This document shows, piece after piece, positions 15,473-24,440 of a stretch of DNA of 50,887 bases. The notes beneath the pieces were generated by a model that was not told the origin of the DNA, did not search any database, and worked only from the letters and a program-made list of their open reading frames with translations. A program made the translations under genes and the position numbers. Positions within the stretch are counted from its first letter, which is position 1, and each line of letters opens with the position of its first letter. This DNA is from CAZRZN01 sp964604565 (GTDB taxonomy: Bacteria; Pseudomonadota; Alphaproteobacteria; Rhodobacterales; Rhodobacteraceae): NCBI GenBank assembly GCA_964604565.1, contig CAZRZN010000005.1, positions 1 to 50,887 on the forward strand, read 5' to 3'.

Positions 15473-17268
15473 CCCGCACGCCCCTGCGCCCCCTGGCCCG
15501 TATCCTCGACGCACGGCAAAAGGGGGAAAACCCCGACGTGATCGAGCGCGAAAACCTGCGCCTGCGCCATGAAGACATGCGTGACAGGCTGCGCCTTCGG
15601 GCCGAAGGGCGGCTCCTTGTGCTGGCGATCATGTTCGTCTGTGCCTACGGGCTGATCGGCGCGCGGATGGGCATGCTGGCCGCGTCGGAGCCGGAGGAGC
15701 CGCGCGCGCAGGCCACGGGTGCCTCGATCGTCGCAAGCCGTGCGGATATCGTCGACCGGCAGGGCCGCGTGCTGGCCACCAACATGTCGACCCACAGCCT
15801 TTATGCGCATCCCCAGCAGATGATCGATCCGGCCCGGGCGGCTGGCGAACTGGTGAAGATCTTTCCCGATCTGGAGGAAAAAAAGCTGGTGGCGCGCTTC
15901 ACCGACCCGAAACGCAAATTCCTATGGGTCAAACGCAAGCTCAGCCCCGAGCAATTGCAGGCGGTGCATGACATCGGCGAGCCGGGTCTGTTGTTCGGCC
16001 CGCGGGAAATGCGTCTTTATCCCAACGGGGCGATCGCCGCGCATACACTGGGCGGCGCCAGCTTCGGCCGCGAGGGCGTGGCCTCTGCCGAGGTGATCGG
16101 CACCGCGGGAATCGAAAAGTTTTTTGACGAGGACCTGCGCGATCCGGCGCGGGAAGGTGCCCCGCTGATGTTGTCGCTGGACCTGTCCGTGCAGGCCGCC
16201 ACAGAGGACGTTCTGGACACCGGCATGAAATTGCTGAACGCCAAGGGGGCGGCCAGCGTGTTGATGGATGTCCATACGGGAGAGGTGATCGCCATCGCCT
16301 CGTTGCCGGATTTCGATCCGAACGACCGTCCGCGCCCGCCGACCTCGGGCAATCCGTCCGATAGCCCGCTGTTCAACCATGCCGTGCAGGGGGTCTATGA
16401 ACTTGGCTCTACCTTCAAGATTCTAACGGCGGCACAGGCTCTGCAACTTGACCTCGTCAATCCGGAAACGATCATCGACACCTCGCCACCTTTCCGCGTC
16501 GGCGGTCACGGCATCGGCGAGTTCCGTAACAAGAATTACGGCAAGTTGAGTGTCGAGGACATCATCGTTCGCAGTTCGAACCGCGGCACCGGGAAGCTGG
16601 CCCTCGCCATCGGGCGCGAACGCCAACAGGATTTCTACCGCAATCTTGGCATGTTCGCGCCACCGACGCTGGAAATCGTGGAGGCGAGCGGCGGCAAACC
16701 CCTGATCCCGAAGCGCTGGACAGATCTTTCCGCCGTCACGATCTCTTATGGTCACGGAATATCGGTCACGCCGCTGCATCTGGCGGCAGCCTATGCCATG
16801 CTGGGCAACGGCGGACATGTGATCAAGCCGACCCTGCTGAAGCAGGATGGCCCCCGGATGGGCGACAAGCTGTTGCGCGACGATGTGGCGAGGGCGGCAC
16901 GGATCATGCTGCGCAAGGTGGTCAGCGACGAAAAGGGGACGGCCTCCTTCGCCGAGGTGCCGGGATATCATGTCGGCGGAAAGACCGGCACCGCCGACAA
17001 GCCGAAGGAACGCGGCGGCGGCTATTACAAGGACAAGGTGATTGCCAGTTTCGCGGCGCTCTTTCCGGCGCATGATCCGCAATACGTGCTTGTCGTGATG
17101 CTGGATGAACCGGTCGAGACATCTGGCGCCGAGCCGCGCCGCACCGCAGGTTGGACCGCCGTTCCCGTGGCGGCGGAGATGATCGAGCGTGTCGCGCCGC
17201 TTCTGGGCTTGCGTCCGGCCTATGAAAAAAGGCAATTGGAGACGTCGACCTCGACGACGGACCGATAG
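15469..17268 (+). CDS. ftsI: Septal peptidoglycan transpeptidase FtsI (PBP3)
   Basis: A 599-residue class B penicillin-binding protein that cross-links septal peptidoglycan in partnership with FtsW. After a cytoplasmic tail of about 48 residues and one membrane helix (LVLAIMFVCAYGLIGARMG), the protein has a pedestal domain and a transpeptidase domain. Catalytic motifs are STFK with nucleophile Ser314 (ELGSTFKIL), SSN at 369-371 and KTGTA at Lys505. It ends in a Ser/Thr-rich tail. The ATG overlaps the ftsL stop. Confidence 0.96.
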   Translation: MTRTPLRPLARILDARQKGENPDVIERENLRLRHEDMRDRLRLRAEGRLLVLAIMFVCAYGLIGARMGMLAASEPEEPRAQATGASIVASRADIVDRQGRVLATNMSTHSLYAHPQQMIDPARAAGELVKIFPDLEEKKLVARFTDPKRKFLWVKRKLSPEQLQAVHDIGEPGLLFGPREMRLYPNGAIAAHTLGGASFGREGVASAEVIGTAGIEKFFDEDLRDPAREGAPLMLSLDLSVQAATEDVLDTGMKLLNAKGAASVLMDVHTGEVIAIASLPDFDPNDRPRPPTSGNPSDSPLFNHAVQGVYELGSTFKILTAAQALQLDLVNPETIIDTSPPFRVGGHGIGEFRNKNYGKLSVEDIIVRSSNRGTGKLALAIGRERQQDFYRNLGMFAPPTLEIVEASGGKPLIPKRWTDLSAVTISYGHGISVTPLHLAAAYAMLGNGGHVIKPTLLKQDGPRMGDKLLRDDVARAARIMLRKVVSDEKGTASFAEVPGYHVGGKTGTADKPKERGGGYYKDKVIASFAALFPAHDPQYVLVVMLDEPVETSGAEPRRTAGWTAVPVAAEMIERVAPLLGLRPAYEKRQLETSTSTTDR

Positions 17269-17333
17269 GCCGGGGCAGGGCCCTTTGGCGGACCGGCGAG
17301 GCAACGTGAATCTGACCGGGGACGAATGGAATC

Positions 17334-18827
17334 ATGGCGGCCGAGCGCAAGATCATCAGCAAGAGCCTGTCGCAACTGGGCCTGACCGCACGCGGGGGGC
17401 GGGATGCGACGGTGACGGGACTTGCGGTGGACAGCCGCGAGGTCCGGGACGGCTATCTTTTTGCCGCGTTGCCCGGAACCCGCGTGCATGGTGGCGAATT
17501 CATCAAATACGCCTTGCGGATGGGCGCCTCGTCCGTGCTGACCGATGCGGCGGGCGCAAGGATCGCAGCGGAGGAACTTGCCGCCTCTGACGCCGCCCTG
17601 GTCATTGCAGAGGATCCGCGACAGGCGCTTGCCTTCACCGCAGCGCTCTGGTCCGGCAGCCAGCCGGACACCGTGATCGCGGTCACCGGCACCAATGGCA
17701 AGACCTCTGTCGCGACCTTCACGCGGCAGATCTGGCAGGAGCTTGGCCTGCGCGCCGTCAATATCGGCACCACCGGGGTCGAGGGCGACTGGCAGGCGCC
17801 GTTGCAGCACACCACGCCCGAGCCGATCACCCTTCACCGGATGCTGGCGGGCGCGGCCGAGGCCGGTGTGACCCATGCCGCGATGGAGGCGTCCAGTCAC
17901 GGGCTGGCGCAGCGGCGCCTTGACGGTGTCACTCTGACGGCGGCGGGGTTCACAAACTTCAGCCAGGACCACCTCGATTATCACGCGAGCTTCGAGGAGT
18001 ATTTCACTGCCAAGGCAGGGATTTTCGCCCGGGTCCTGCCAGAGGACGGGGTGGCGGTGATCCATATCGACGATCCCCGAGGGGTGGACATGCTGGCCAT
18101 CGCCCGTGCGCGCGGGCAGGAGGTCATTACCGTTGGCAGCGAAGCGGCCGATCTGTGCCTGGAGGCGCAACGCTTCGATGCGACGGGGCAGGAGATCAGG
18201 CTGAGCTATGACGGCGTGATCCGGCAGGAACGACTGCCGTTGATCGGCGGCTTTCAGGCGGAAAACGTGCTGGTTGCCGCCGGTCTCGTGATTGCCTGCG
18301 GCGGCGATCCGGAAGACGTTTTCGACGTCCTGCCGCTGCTGACCACGGTGCGCGGGCGGATGCAACTGGCTGCGGCCCGCGAAAATGGTGCTGCGGTCTT
18401 TGTCGATTACGCCCATACGCCCGATGCCGTGGCCACCGCCTGTCAGGCATTGCGTCCGCATGTGATGGGCCGACTCGTGGCTATCGTCGGCGCGGGCGGC
18501 GACAGGGATCGGGGCAAGCGCCCGCTTATGGGGCAGGCAGCTGCAGCGCATGCCGACAGCGTGATCGTCACGGACGACAATCCGCGGTCAGAGGATCCGG
18601 TCGCGATCAGGGCCGCCGTGATGGAGGGCGCGCCCGACGCGCTGGAGGTCGGGGACCGGGCCGAGGCGATCCTGCGCGGCGTGGACATGCTGGGTCCGGG
18701 AGACGCCTTGCTGATCTGCGGCAAGGGGCATGAGACCGGACAGACCGTGGGCGACACGGTGTTTCCGTTTGACGACGCCGAACAGGCCAGCGTCGCGGTG
18801 GCGGCCCTGGACGGGAGAGGCCTGTGA
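17334..18827 (+). CDS. murE: UDP-MurNAc-L-Ala-D-Glu:meso-DAP ligase MurE
   Basis: A 497-residue Mur ligase that adds meso-diaminopimelate to the peptidoglycan precursor. Motifs: VTGTNGKTS (P-loop), AMEASSHGLAQ, FTNFSQDHLDYH, VDYAHTPDA, and the substrate-selecting DDNPRSE, whose DNPR indicates meso-DAP specificity as in Gram-negative bacteria. It starts 65 bases after ftsI; the last four bases overlap the murF start (GTGA). Confidence 0.95.
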   Translation: MAAERKIISKSLSQLGLTARGGRDATVTGLAVDSREVRDGYLFAALPGTRVHGGEFIKYALRMGASSVLTDAAGARIAAEELAASDAALVIAEDPRQALAFTAALWSGSQPDTVIAVTGTNGKTSVATFTRQIWQELGLRAVNIGTTGVEGDWQAPLQHTTPEPITLHRMLAGAAEAGVTHAAMEASSHGLAQRRLDGVTLTAAGFTNFSQDHLDYHASFEEYFTAKAGIFARVLPEDGVAVIHIDDPRGVDMLAIARARGQEVITVGSEAADLCLEAQRFDATGQEIRLSYDGVIRQERLPLIGGFQAENVLVAAGLVIACGGDPEDVFDVLPLLTTVRGRMQLAAARENGAAVFVDYAHTPDAVATACQALRPHVMGRLVAIVGAGGDRDRGKRPLMGQAAAAHADSVIVTDDNPRSEDPVAIRAAVMEGAPDALEVGDRAEAILRGVDMLGPGDALLICGKGHETGQTVGDTVFPFDDAEQASVAVAALDGRGL

Positions 18828-20266
18828 GCGCGCCACTCTGGACTGCGGCGGAGGCGGTTGCCGCCACGCGGGGCAGCACGCCCTGCGATTGGCAGGCGCA
18901 CGGTGTTTCCATCGATACGCGCACATTGCAAGAAGGCGATCTGTTCGTCGCGTTGAAAGCGGTGCGCGACGGTCATGATTTCGTGGCGCAGGCGCTGGAA
19001 AAGGGTGCAGCGGCTGCGTTGGTCGATCATGTCCCCGAGGGTGTGGACAAGTCTGCGCCGCTTTTGCTTGTCAAGGATGTGCAGGCCGCTCTTGAGGCTT
19101 TGGGCGAAGCGGGCCGGGCCCGCACACGGGCCCGTGTCGTGGCTGTCACCGGGTCGGTGGGCAAGACATCGACAAAGGAAATGCTGCGCACGGTGCTGGC
19201 CGGGCAAGGCAGCGTTCATGCCGCCGAGAAGAGCTACAACAACCATTGGGGCGTGCCGCTGACCCTGGCGCGGATGCCGCGCGACGTAGATTTCGCCGTG
19301 GTCGAGATCGGCATGAACCATCCCGGAGAGATCGCGCCTCTCGCGCGGATGGCGGCGCCGCATGTCGCCATGGTTACCACTGTTGCGGCGGCCCATCTCG
19401 CCGCCTTTGAAAGCCTGGAAGGAATCGCCCACGAAAAGGCGTCGATTTTCGAAGGATTGGTGCCCGGGGGCGTCGCTGTCTACAACGGCGACCTTGCAGT
19501 GAGTCCGATCCTGCGCGACATCGCGCAACGACATGCCGCGCGTTCGATTTCATTTGGCGAAAATGCCGACAATCATCACCGGGTCCGCGCCGTGACCCTG
19601 CGCGACGAATGCACCGTGGCGCAGGGGCGGACATGGCGCCAACCGCTCTTGTACAAGGTCATGGTCCCCGGACGGCACTACGCCGTCAACGCCATGGGCG
19701 TGCTGGCGGTGGTTTCCGCGCTCCGTCTGGATCGCGCGCTAGCGGTGACCGCGCTTGGCCAATGGAGCCCGGGTCCCGGACGCGGTCAGAGGGAGAAGAT
19801 CCTTCTGGATGTCGTGGACACGCTGAAGATCATCGAACTGATCGACGATGCCTACAACGCCAATCCCGCGTCGCTCGCCGCAGCGCTCGAAGTGCTCGCA
19901 GCGGCGGAGCCGAAACATGACATCGGGCGGGTGTCCAAGGGACGTCGCATTGCCTACTTGGGCGATATGAAAGAGCTTGGCTCCCAAGAGGTTGCGCTGC
20001 ATCTTTCAATCGCGGACCATCCCTCTCTTGCGCAGATCGACGTGGTGCATTGCATCGGCCCGCTGATGCAGCACCTCTGGCGCCAGCTGCCCGCGGAAAA
20101 GCGCGGGCACTGGACGGAAACCAGCGACAAGATGGCCGATCGGGTCGGCCGGGATCTGGATGCGGGCGATGTTGTCCTTGCCAAGGGGTCGCTGTCCATG
20201 GGGGTGGGCCGCGTGGTTGACGCGATCCGCAATTTACGGCAAGCGAAGCCGGATCTGGACGGGTAA
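18824..20266 (+). CDS. murF: UDP-MurNAc-tripeptide:D-Ala-D-Ala ligase MurF
   Basis: A 480-residue Mur ligase that adds D-Ala-D-Ala to give the pentapeptide precursor. Motifs: VAVTGSVGKTSTKEML (P-loop), EKSYNNHWGVPLTLAR, VEIGMNHPGEIAPL, DDAYNANPASL and LAKGSLSMGV. The GTG start overlaps the murE stop and is preceded by GGGAGAGG. Length is close to the family norm. Confidence 0.95.
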   Translation: MSAPLWTAAEAVAATRGSTPCDWQAHGVSIDTRTLQEGDLFVALKAVRDGHDFVAQALEKGAAAALVDHVPEGVDKSAPLLLVKDVQAALEALGEAGRARTRARVVAVTGSVGKTSTKEMLRTVLAGQGSVHAAEKSYNNHWGVPLTLARMPRDVDFAVVEIGMNHPGEIAPLARMAAPHVAMVTTVAAAHLAAFESLEGIAHEKASIFEGLVPGGVAVYNGDLAVSPILRDIAQRHAARSISFGENADNHHRVRAVTLRDECTVAQGRTWRQPLLYKVMVPGRHYAVNAMGVLAVVSALRLDRALAVTALGQWSPGPGRGQREKILLDVVDTLKIIELIDDAYNANPASLAAALEVLAAAEPKHDIGRVSKGRRIAYLGDMKELGSQEVALHLSIADHPSLAQIDVVHCIGPLMQHLWRQLPAEKRGHWTETSDKMADRVGRDLDAGDVVLAKGSLSMGVGRVVDAIRNLRQAKPDLDG

Positions 20267-20278
20267 AGGGAAAAAGCC

Positions 20279-21361
20279 ATGCTTTTCTGGCTGACAGAGC
20301 TCAGTGACGGCGGCGACGTCTTTAACCTGTTCCGCTATATCACCTTTCGGGCGGGGGGTGCCTTTTTGACTGCCTTGATCTTCGGGTTCATCTTTGGACG
20401 TCCGCTGATCAACGTGCTGCGCAAGCGCCAGGGCAAGGGGCAGCCCATCCGCGACGACGGTCCCGAAGGCCATTTCGCCAAGGCCGGCACGCCGACCATG
20501 GGGGGCCTGTTGATCATTGGCGCTCTGGTGACCTCCACCGTCCTTTGGGCGCGGCTGGACAATGCCTTTGTCTGGATGGTGCTTTTTGTGACCATCACCT
20601 ATGCCGCGATCGGCTTTGCCGACGACTACGCCAAGGTGAGCAAGCAGAATACCGCAGGCGTGTCAGGTAAGACCCGGCTTTTGCTGGGGTTTGTCATCGC
20701 TGGTATTGCGGGCTTCTGGGCGGCTGTCTATCACCCGCAGGAATTGTCCTATCAACTTGCCTTTCCGATCTTCAAGAACACGCTGCTCTACCTCGGCTTT
20801 TTGTTCATCCCCTTCGCGATGATCGTGATCGTTGGCGCGGCCAATGCGGTAAACCTGACAGACGGACTTGACGGACTGGCGATCATGCCGGTCATGATCG
20901 CCACATCGACGCTTGGTGTTATCGCCTACGCCGTGGGACGTGTTGATTTCACGGAATATCTTGACGTTCACTATGTGCCGGGGACGGGGGAAATCCTGAT
21001 CTTCGCCGCCGGGGTTGTGGGGGGCGGTCTTGGCTTTCTGTGGTATAATGCGCCGCCTGCTGCGGTCTTCATGGGGGATACCGGCTCCCTCGCGCTGGGC
21101 GGCGCTTTGGGGGCGATCGCGGTGGCAACCAAGCACGAACTGGTGCTTGCCATTGTCGGTGGCCTCTTCGTGGTCGAGGCGCTTTCGGTCATCGTTCAGG
21201 TGCTCTACTTCAAACGGACAGGAAAGCGCGTGTTCCTGATGGCGCCCATTCACCACCATTATGAGAAAAAGGGGTGGGCAGAGCCGCAGATCGTGATCCG
21301 GTTTTGGATCATTTCCCTGATCCTGGCCATCATCGGCCTTGCAACGCTGAAGCTGCGTTGA
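20279..21361 (+). CDS. mraY: Phospho-MurNAc-pentapeptide transferase MraY
   Basis: A 360-residue polytopic membrane enzyme that transfers phospho-MurNAc-pentapeptide to undecaprenyl phosphate, making lipid I. About ten membrane segments are evident, with the cytosolic active-site loops GTPTMGGLLI, FADDYAKV, NAVNLTDGLDGLA, FMGDTGSLALG and MAPIHHHYEKKGW. It starts 12 bases after murF. The 61-base gap to murD has no strong structure. Confidence 0.97.
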   Translation: MLFWLTELSDGGDVFNLFRYITFRAGGAFLTALIFGFIFGRPLINVLRKRQGKGQPIRDDGPEGHFAKAGTPTMGGLLIIGALVTSTVLWARLDNAFVWMVLFVTITYAAIGFADDYAKVSKQNTAGVSGKTRLLLGFVIAGIAGFWAAVYHPQELSYQLAFPIFKNTLLYLGFLFIPFAMIVIVGAANAVNLTDGLDGLAIMPVMIATSTLGVIAYAVGRVDFTEYLDVHYVPGTGEILIFAAGVVGGGLGFLWYNAPPAAVFMGDTGSLALGGALGAIAVATKHELVLAIVGGLFVVEALSVIVQVLYFKRTGKRVFLMAPIHHHYEKKGWAEPQIVIRFWIISLILAIIGLATLKLR

Positions 21362-21422
21362 GGGTGGTTGCAAAGAGAATTCAGCTTCTTGAAGGCCACG
21401 GTTGACGTAAAGGTGAGTTGAG

Positions 21423-22820
21423 ATGATCCCTGTTCGCGGGTTTGAAGGCGCGGTTGTCGCGGTTCTGGGTCTTGGCCGATCTGGCCTTTCGGCCGCCTTG
21501 GCGCTGCGCGAAGGGGGCGCTCAGGTGGTCGTCTGGGACGATACCCCCGCTGCGCGGGAACGGGCCGAAGCAGAGGGCTTTGCCATCCGCAGGCTGGACC
21601 GTGCGGAGGCCTTTGATGATGTGGCCTGCCTTGTGACCTCTCCGGGCATTGCGCATCTTTACCCGCAACCGAATCCTGCCATTGCAGCTGCGCTGCGGGC
21701 CGGGGTGCCGATTGACAATGATATCGGCCTGTTCTTCAGGAGCCTGGGCGCCGGATGGGACGCATTCGATCAACCTCCCAAGGTGGTGGCGGTGACTGGC
21801 TCAAACGGGAAATCCACCACGGCTGCACTGATCCACCATCTTCTTGTCGCGTCCGGGCGGAACAGCCAACTGGCGGGCAACATCGGGCGCGGCGTTCTGG
21901 ACATCACGCCGCCGGGCAACGCTGGCATCGTAGTGTTGGAACTCTCAAGCTACCAAACCGACCTTGCACGCAACTTGACGCCTGATGTGGCTGTTTTCAC
22001 AAACCTTTCGCCGGATCACCTCGATCGTCACGCCGGTCTGGGAGGGTATTTTGCCGCCAAGCGCAGGCTGTTTGCCGAAGGCGGCCCGGACCGGGCGGTG
22101 ATTGGCGTGGACGAGATCGAGGGGCAGTATCTTGCCGGGCAATTGTCCGAGGGCCGCGCGGATGACCGTGTGATCCGCGTTGCAACGGGACAAAAACTGA
22201 CCGGCCCCGGATGGTATGTCTTTGCACGCAAAGGCTTTCTATCCGAATGGCGCAAGGGGCGGCAAATCGGCTCGATTGATCTTCGCGACATTTCGGGGCT
22301 GCCGGGGGAGCATAATCATCAGAACGCCTGCGCCGCCTATGCCGCTTGCCGCAGCCTTGGAATGGGGCCGCGTGAGATCGAGGCAGGCCTGCGGAGCTTT
22401 GCCGGGTTGCCACATCGCAGCCAGCGCGTCGCAGAGAAGAACAATGTAGTCTATGTCAATGATTCCAAAGCCACAAATGTGGATTCAGCCCTGAAGGCAT
22501 TGCTGGCCTTTCCCAAGGTCCGCTGGATCTGCGGCGGGCTCATAAAGGAGGGTGGACTGGCAGCCTTGCAACCGGGTCTGTCACATGTGGTCAAGGCCTA
22601 TGTCATCGGCCGGGAAGCCGAGAGCTTTGCCTTGCAACTGCCTGGAATAGAAGCGGAGATTTGCACCGACATGAGCCGCGCGGTCACCGCCGCCGCGGCT
22701 CAGGCACGCCCGGGCGAAGTCGTTCTGCTCGCGCCGGCGGCGGCGAGCTTTGACCAGTATGACAACTTTGAAAAGAGGGGTGAGGATTTCATCGCCTGTG
22801 TCGAGGCGGCGCTGTCCTGA
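21423..22820 (+). CDS. murD: UDP-MurNAc-L-alanine:D-glutamate ligase MurD
   Basis: A 465-residue Mur ligase adding D-glutamate. It shows an N-terminal Rossmann motif (VLGLGRSGLSAAL), P-loop VTGSNGKSTTAAL, GNIGRGVLD, ELSSYQTD, TNLSPDHLDRH, GLPHRSQRVAE, NDSKATN and the C-terminal LLAPAAASFDQYDNFEKRG. AAGGTGAG precedes the ATG. It is the last gene before the first minus-strand interruption of the dcw cluster. Confidence 0.96.
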   Translation: MIPVRGFEGAVVAVLGLGRSGLSAALALREGGAQVVVWDDTPAARERAEAEGFAIRRLDRAEAFDDVACLVTSPGIAHLYPQPNPAIAAALRAGVPIDNDIGLFFRSLGAGWDAFDQPPKVVAVTGSNGKSTTAALIHHLLVASGRNSQLAGNIGRGVLDITPPGNAGIVVLELSSYQTDLARNLTPDVAVFTNLSPDHLDRHAGLGGYFAAKRRLFAEGGPDRAVIGVDEIEGQYLAGQLSEGRADDRVIRVATGQKLTGPGWYVFARKGFLSEWRKGRQIGSIDLRDISGLPGEHNHQNACAAYAACRSLGMGPREIEAGLRSFAGLPHRSQRVAEKNNVVYVNDSKATNVDSALKALLAFPKVRWICGGLIKEGGLAALQPGLSHVVKAYVIGREAESFALQLPGIEAEICTDMSRAVTAAAAQARPGEVVLLAPAAASFDQYDNFEKRGEDFIACVEAALS

Positions 22821-22923
22821 TCGTGTTGCAAGCCGGATTTGTCCAAGCATCTCAATATGTAGACGATTTACACGATCGCGGCTGTGACCTGCGGCCAAAC
22901 CTGATTTTCCATCTGTCAGAATG

Positions 22924-24117
22924 TCAGGGGACGCGGCAAGGTTTTTGCGCGATGTGCCGCGCGGCAGCCATGGCCGACGACCAGGCCCATTGAAAATTGT
23001 ATCCGCCCAGCCAACCCGTGACGTCCACCGCCTCTCCAATCACATAAAGGCCGGGAACTGTCTTTGACATCATGCTCTTGGAGTCGAAACCGGAGGTCCG
23101 AATGCCTCCAAGGGTGACCTCTGCGGTGCGATACCCTTCGCTGCCGGTGGGCTTCAGCGTCCACGCCGTGAGCCGCGTGGCAAGGTGGTCGATACGGTCA
23201 TCGGACAAATCAGCAATATTGCCCTGTAAATCAATTTCTTCCGCCAGAAAGCTGACGAGCCTCGCAGGCAGGTGCGCCGTAAGAGCGCTGCTCAGAGTTC
23301 GGCGACCCTCCGTCTTGCGTTTTGCGCGCAGGCTTCCCGTCAGGTCGAAGTCGGGGAGCAGGTTGACGACGATGGTTTCACCCTCCTGCCAATAGCTGGA
23401 GATTTGCAGGATTGCCGGACCGGACAGACCCCGATGCGTGAACAACATCGCTTCGGAGAACCCGGTCCTGTCGTTGGAGACCCGGCTGTCGGTCGCAATC
23501 CCGGCCAATGGTGCAAAACGGTCCTTGGAAAAGGTGAGTGGCACAAGCGCGGGCCGCGTCTCCGTGATCTCATGTCCGAACTGTCGGGCGATGTCATAGG
23601 AAAGTCCGGTCGCCCCCATTTTCGGTATGGATTTTCCACCCGTCGCCAGAATGAGGTTTTCTGACGTGATTTCAATGTGTTTTCCCTGTCTTTCAACGCG
23701 TGTGCGAAAACGGCCATCAACATGACCAACGTTCTGGATCCGGGTTTCCAACCAAAGCTGTGAATTGGATTTTTCCAATTCCTTCAGAAGCATATCTATG
23801 ATCTGCGTGGATTTCCCGTCGCAAAAGAGCTGACCGAGGGTCTTTTCATGCCATGCGATGCCATGCCGGTCGACGAGATCGATGAAATCCCATTGCGTGT
23901 AGGTCGCGAGGGCGGATTTGTGGAAATGCCGGTTCTCCGACAGAAAGCTGTCGGGATTGCAATGCATGTTGGTGAAATTGCATCTTCCGCCTCCGGAGAT
24001 ACGGATTTTCTCCCCGGGTTTGCGGGCGTGATCGACAACCAGCACATCGCGCCCCGCGTGGGCTGCTGCCATCAGGCCAGCCGCTCCGGCGCCAAGGATC
24101 AATGTTCGAATATGCAT
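22924..24117 (-). CDS. BaiN/HI0933-like FAD-dependent oxidoreductase
   Basis: A 397-residue flavoprotein of the HI0933 (BaiN-like) family. It has the FAD Rossmann motif LILGAGAAGLMAAAHA at the N-terminus, KIRISGGGRCNFTN, LILATGGKSIPKMG, THRGLSGPAILQIS, and the C-terminal GLYVIGEAVDVTGWLGGYNFQWA. Family members are NAD(P)H-linked flavin oxidoreductases mostly without known substrate. It lies head-on to murD and divergent to ftsW, inside the dcw cluster. Base composition looks somewhat less GC-rich than the flanking Mur genes, which may point to a later insertion, but I could not quantify this. A link to cell-wall synthesis is not supported by sequence. Confidence 0.88.
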   Translation of the reverse strand: MHIRTLILGAGAAGLMAAAHAGRDVLVVDHARKPGEKIRISGGGRCNFTNMHCNPDSFLSENRHFHKSALATYTQWDFIDLVDRHGIAWHEKTLGQLFCDGKSTQIIDMLLKELEKSNSQLWLETRIQNVGHVDGRFRTRVERQGKHIEITSENLILATGGKSIPKMGATGLSYDIARQFGHEITETRPALVPLTFSKDRFAPLAGIATDSRVSNDRTGFSEAMLFTHRGLSGPAILQISSYWQEGETIVVNLLPDFDLTGSLRAKRKTEGRRTLSSALTAHLPARLVSFLAEEIDLQGNIADLSDDRIDHLATRLTAWTLKPTGSEGYRTAEVTLGGIRTSGFDSKSMMSKTVPGLYVIGEAVDVTGWLGGYNFQWAWSSAMAAARHIAQKPCRVP

Positions 24118-24440
24118 CGTGTTCCGGGTCTGGTCGGTTTCGCAGGTCTTGATACGCGCAAGCGCCGGTCCCTCCTATCTGCGCAACGCGCGCCGGGCCA
24201 GCGCCGATTCATGGCATTCTCGTCAGGCGCGCCGTTCGCGGCGGCACGCTCGCCCCGCTGTCCTTGGTTCACTTGGCCTGTCCAGCCGAAAAAGGCCTGC
24301 CTGACGCCGCACGCTGCGTGACACGGCGGGCACAATGCCTGTCTGCCCAAGCGATTCCATTGGATCGAACGCACGAACTGCGTTAGCCTGCCGACAGACC
24401 CGGAATACCGGGCGTGTTGAGGCAGTCGAGCGGTGCACTC
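24118..24440. other. Divergent intergenic region (flavoprotein / ftsW)
   Basis: The 323 bases between the divergent starts of the minus-strand flavoprotein and ftsW must contain promoters for both. No coding sequence, clear operator or hairpin was recognised. A long minus-strand open frame covering it is a continuation of the ftsW antisense shadow. Confidence 0.5.
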
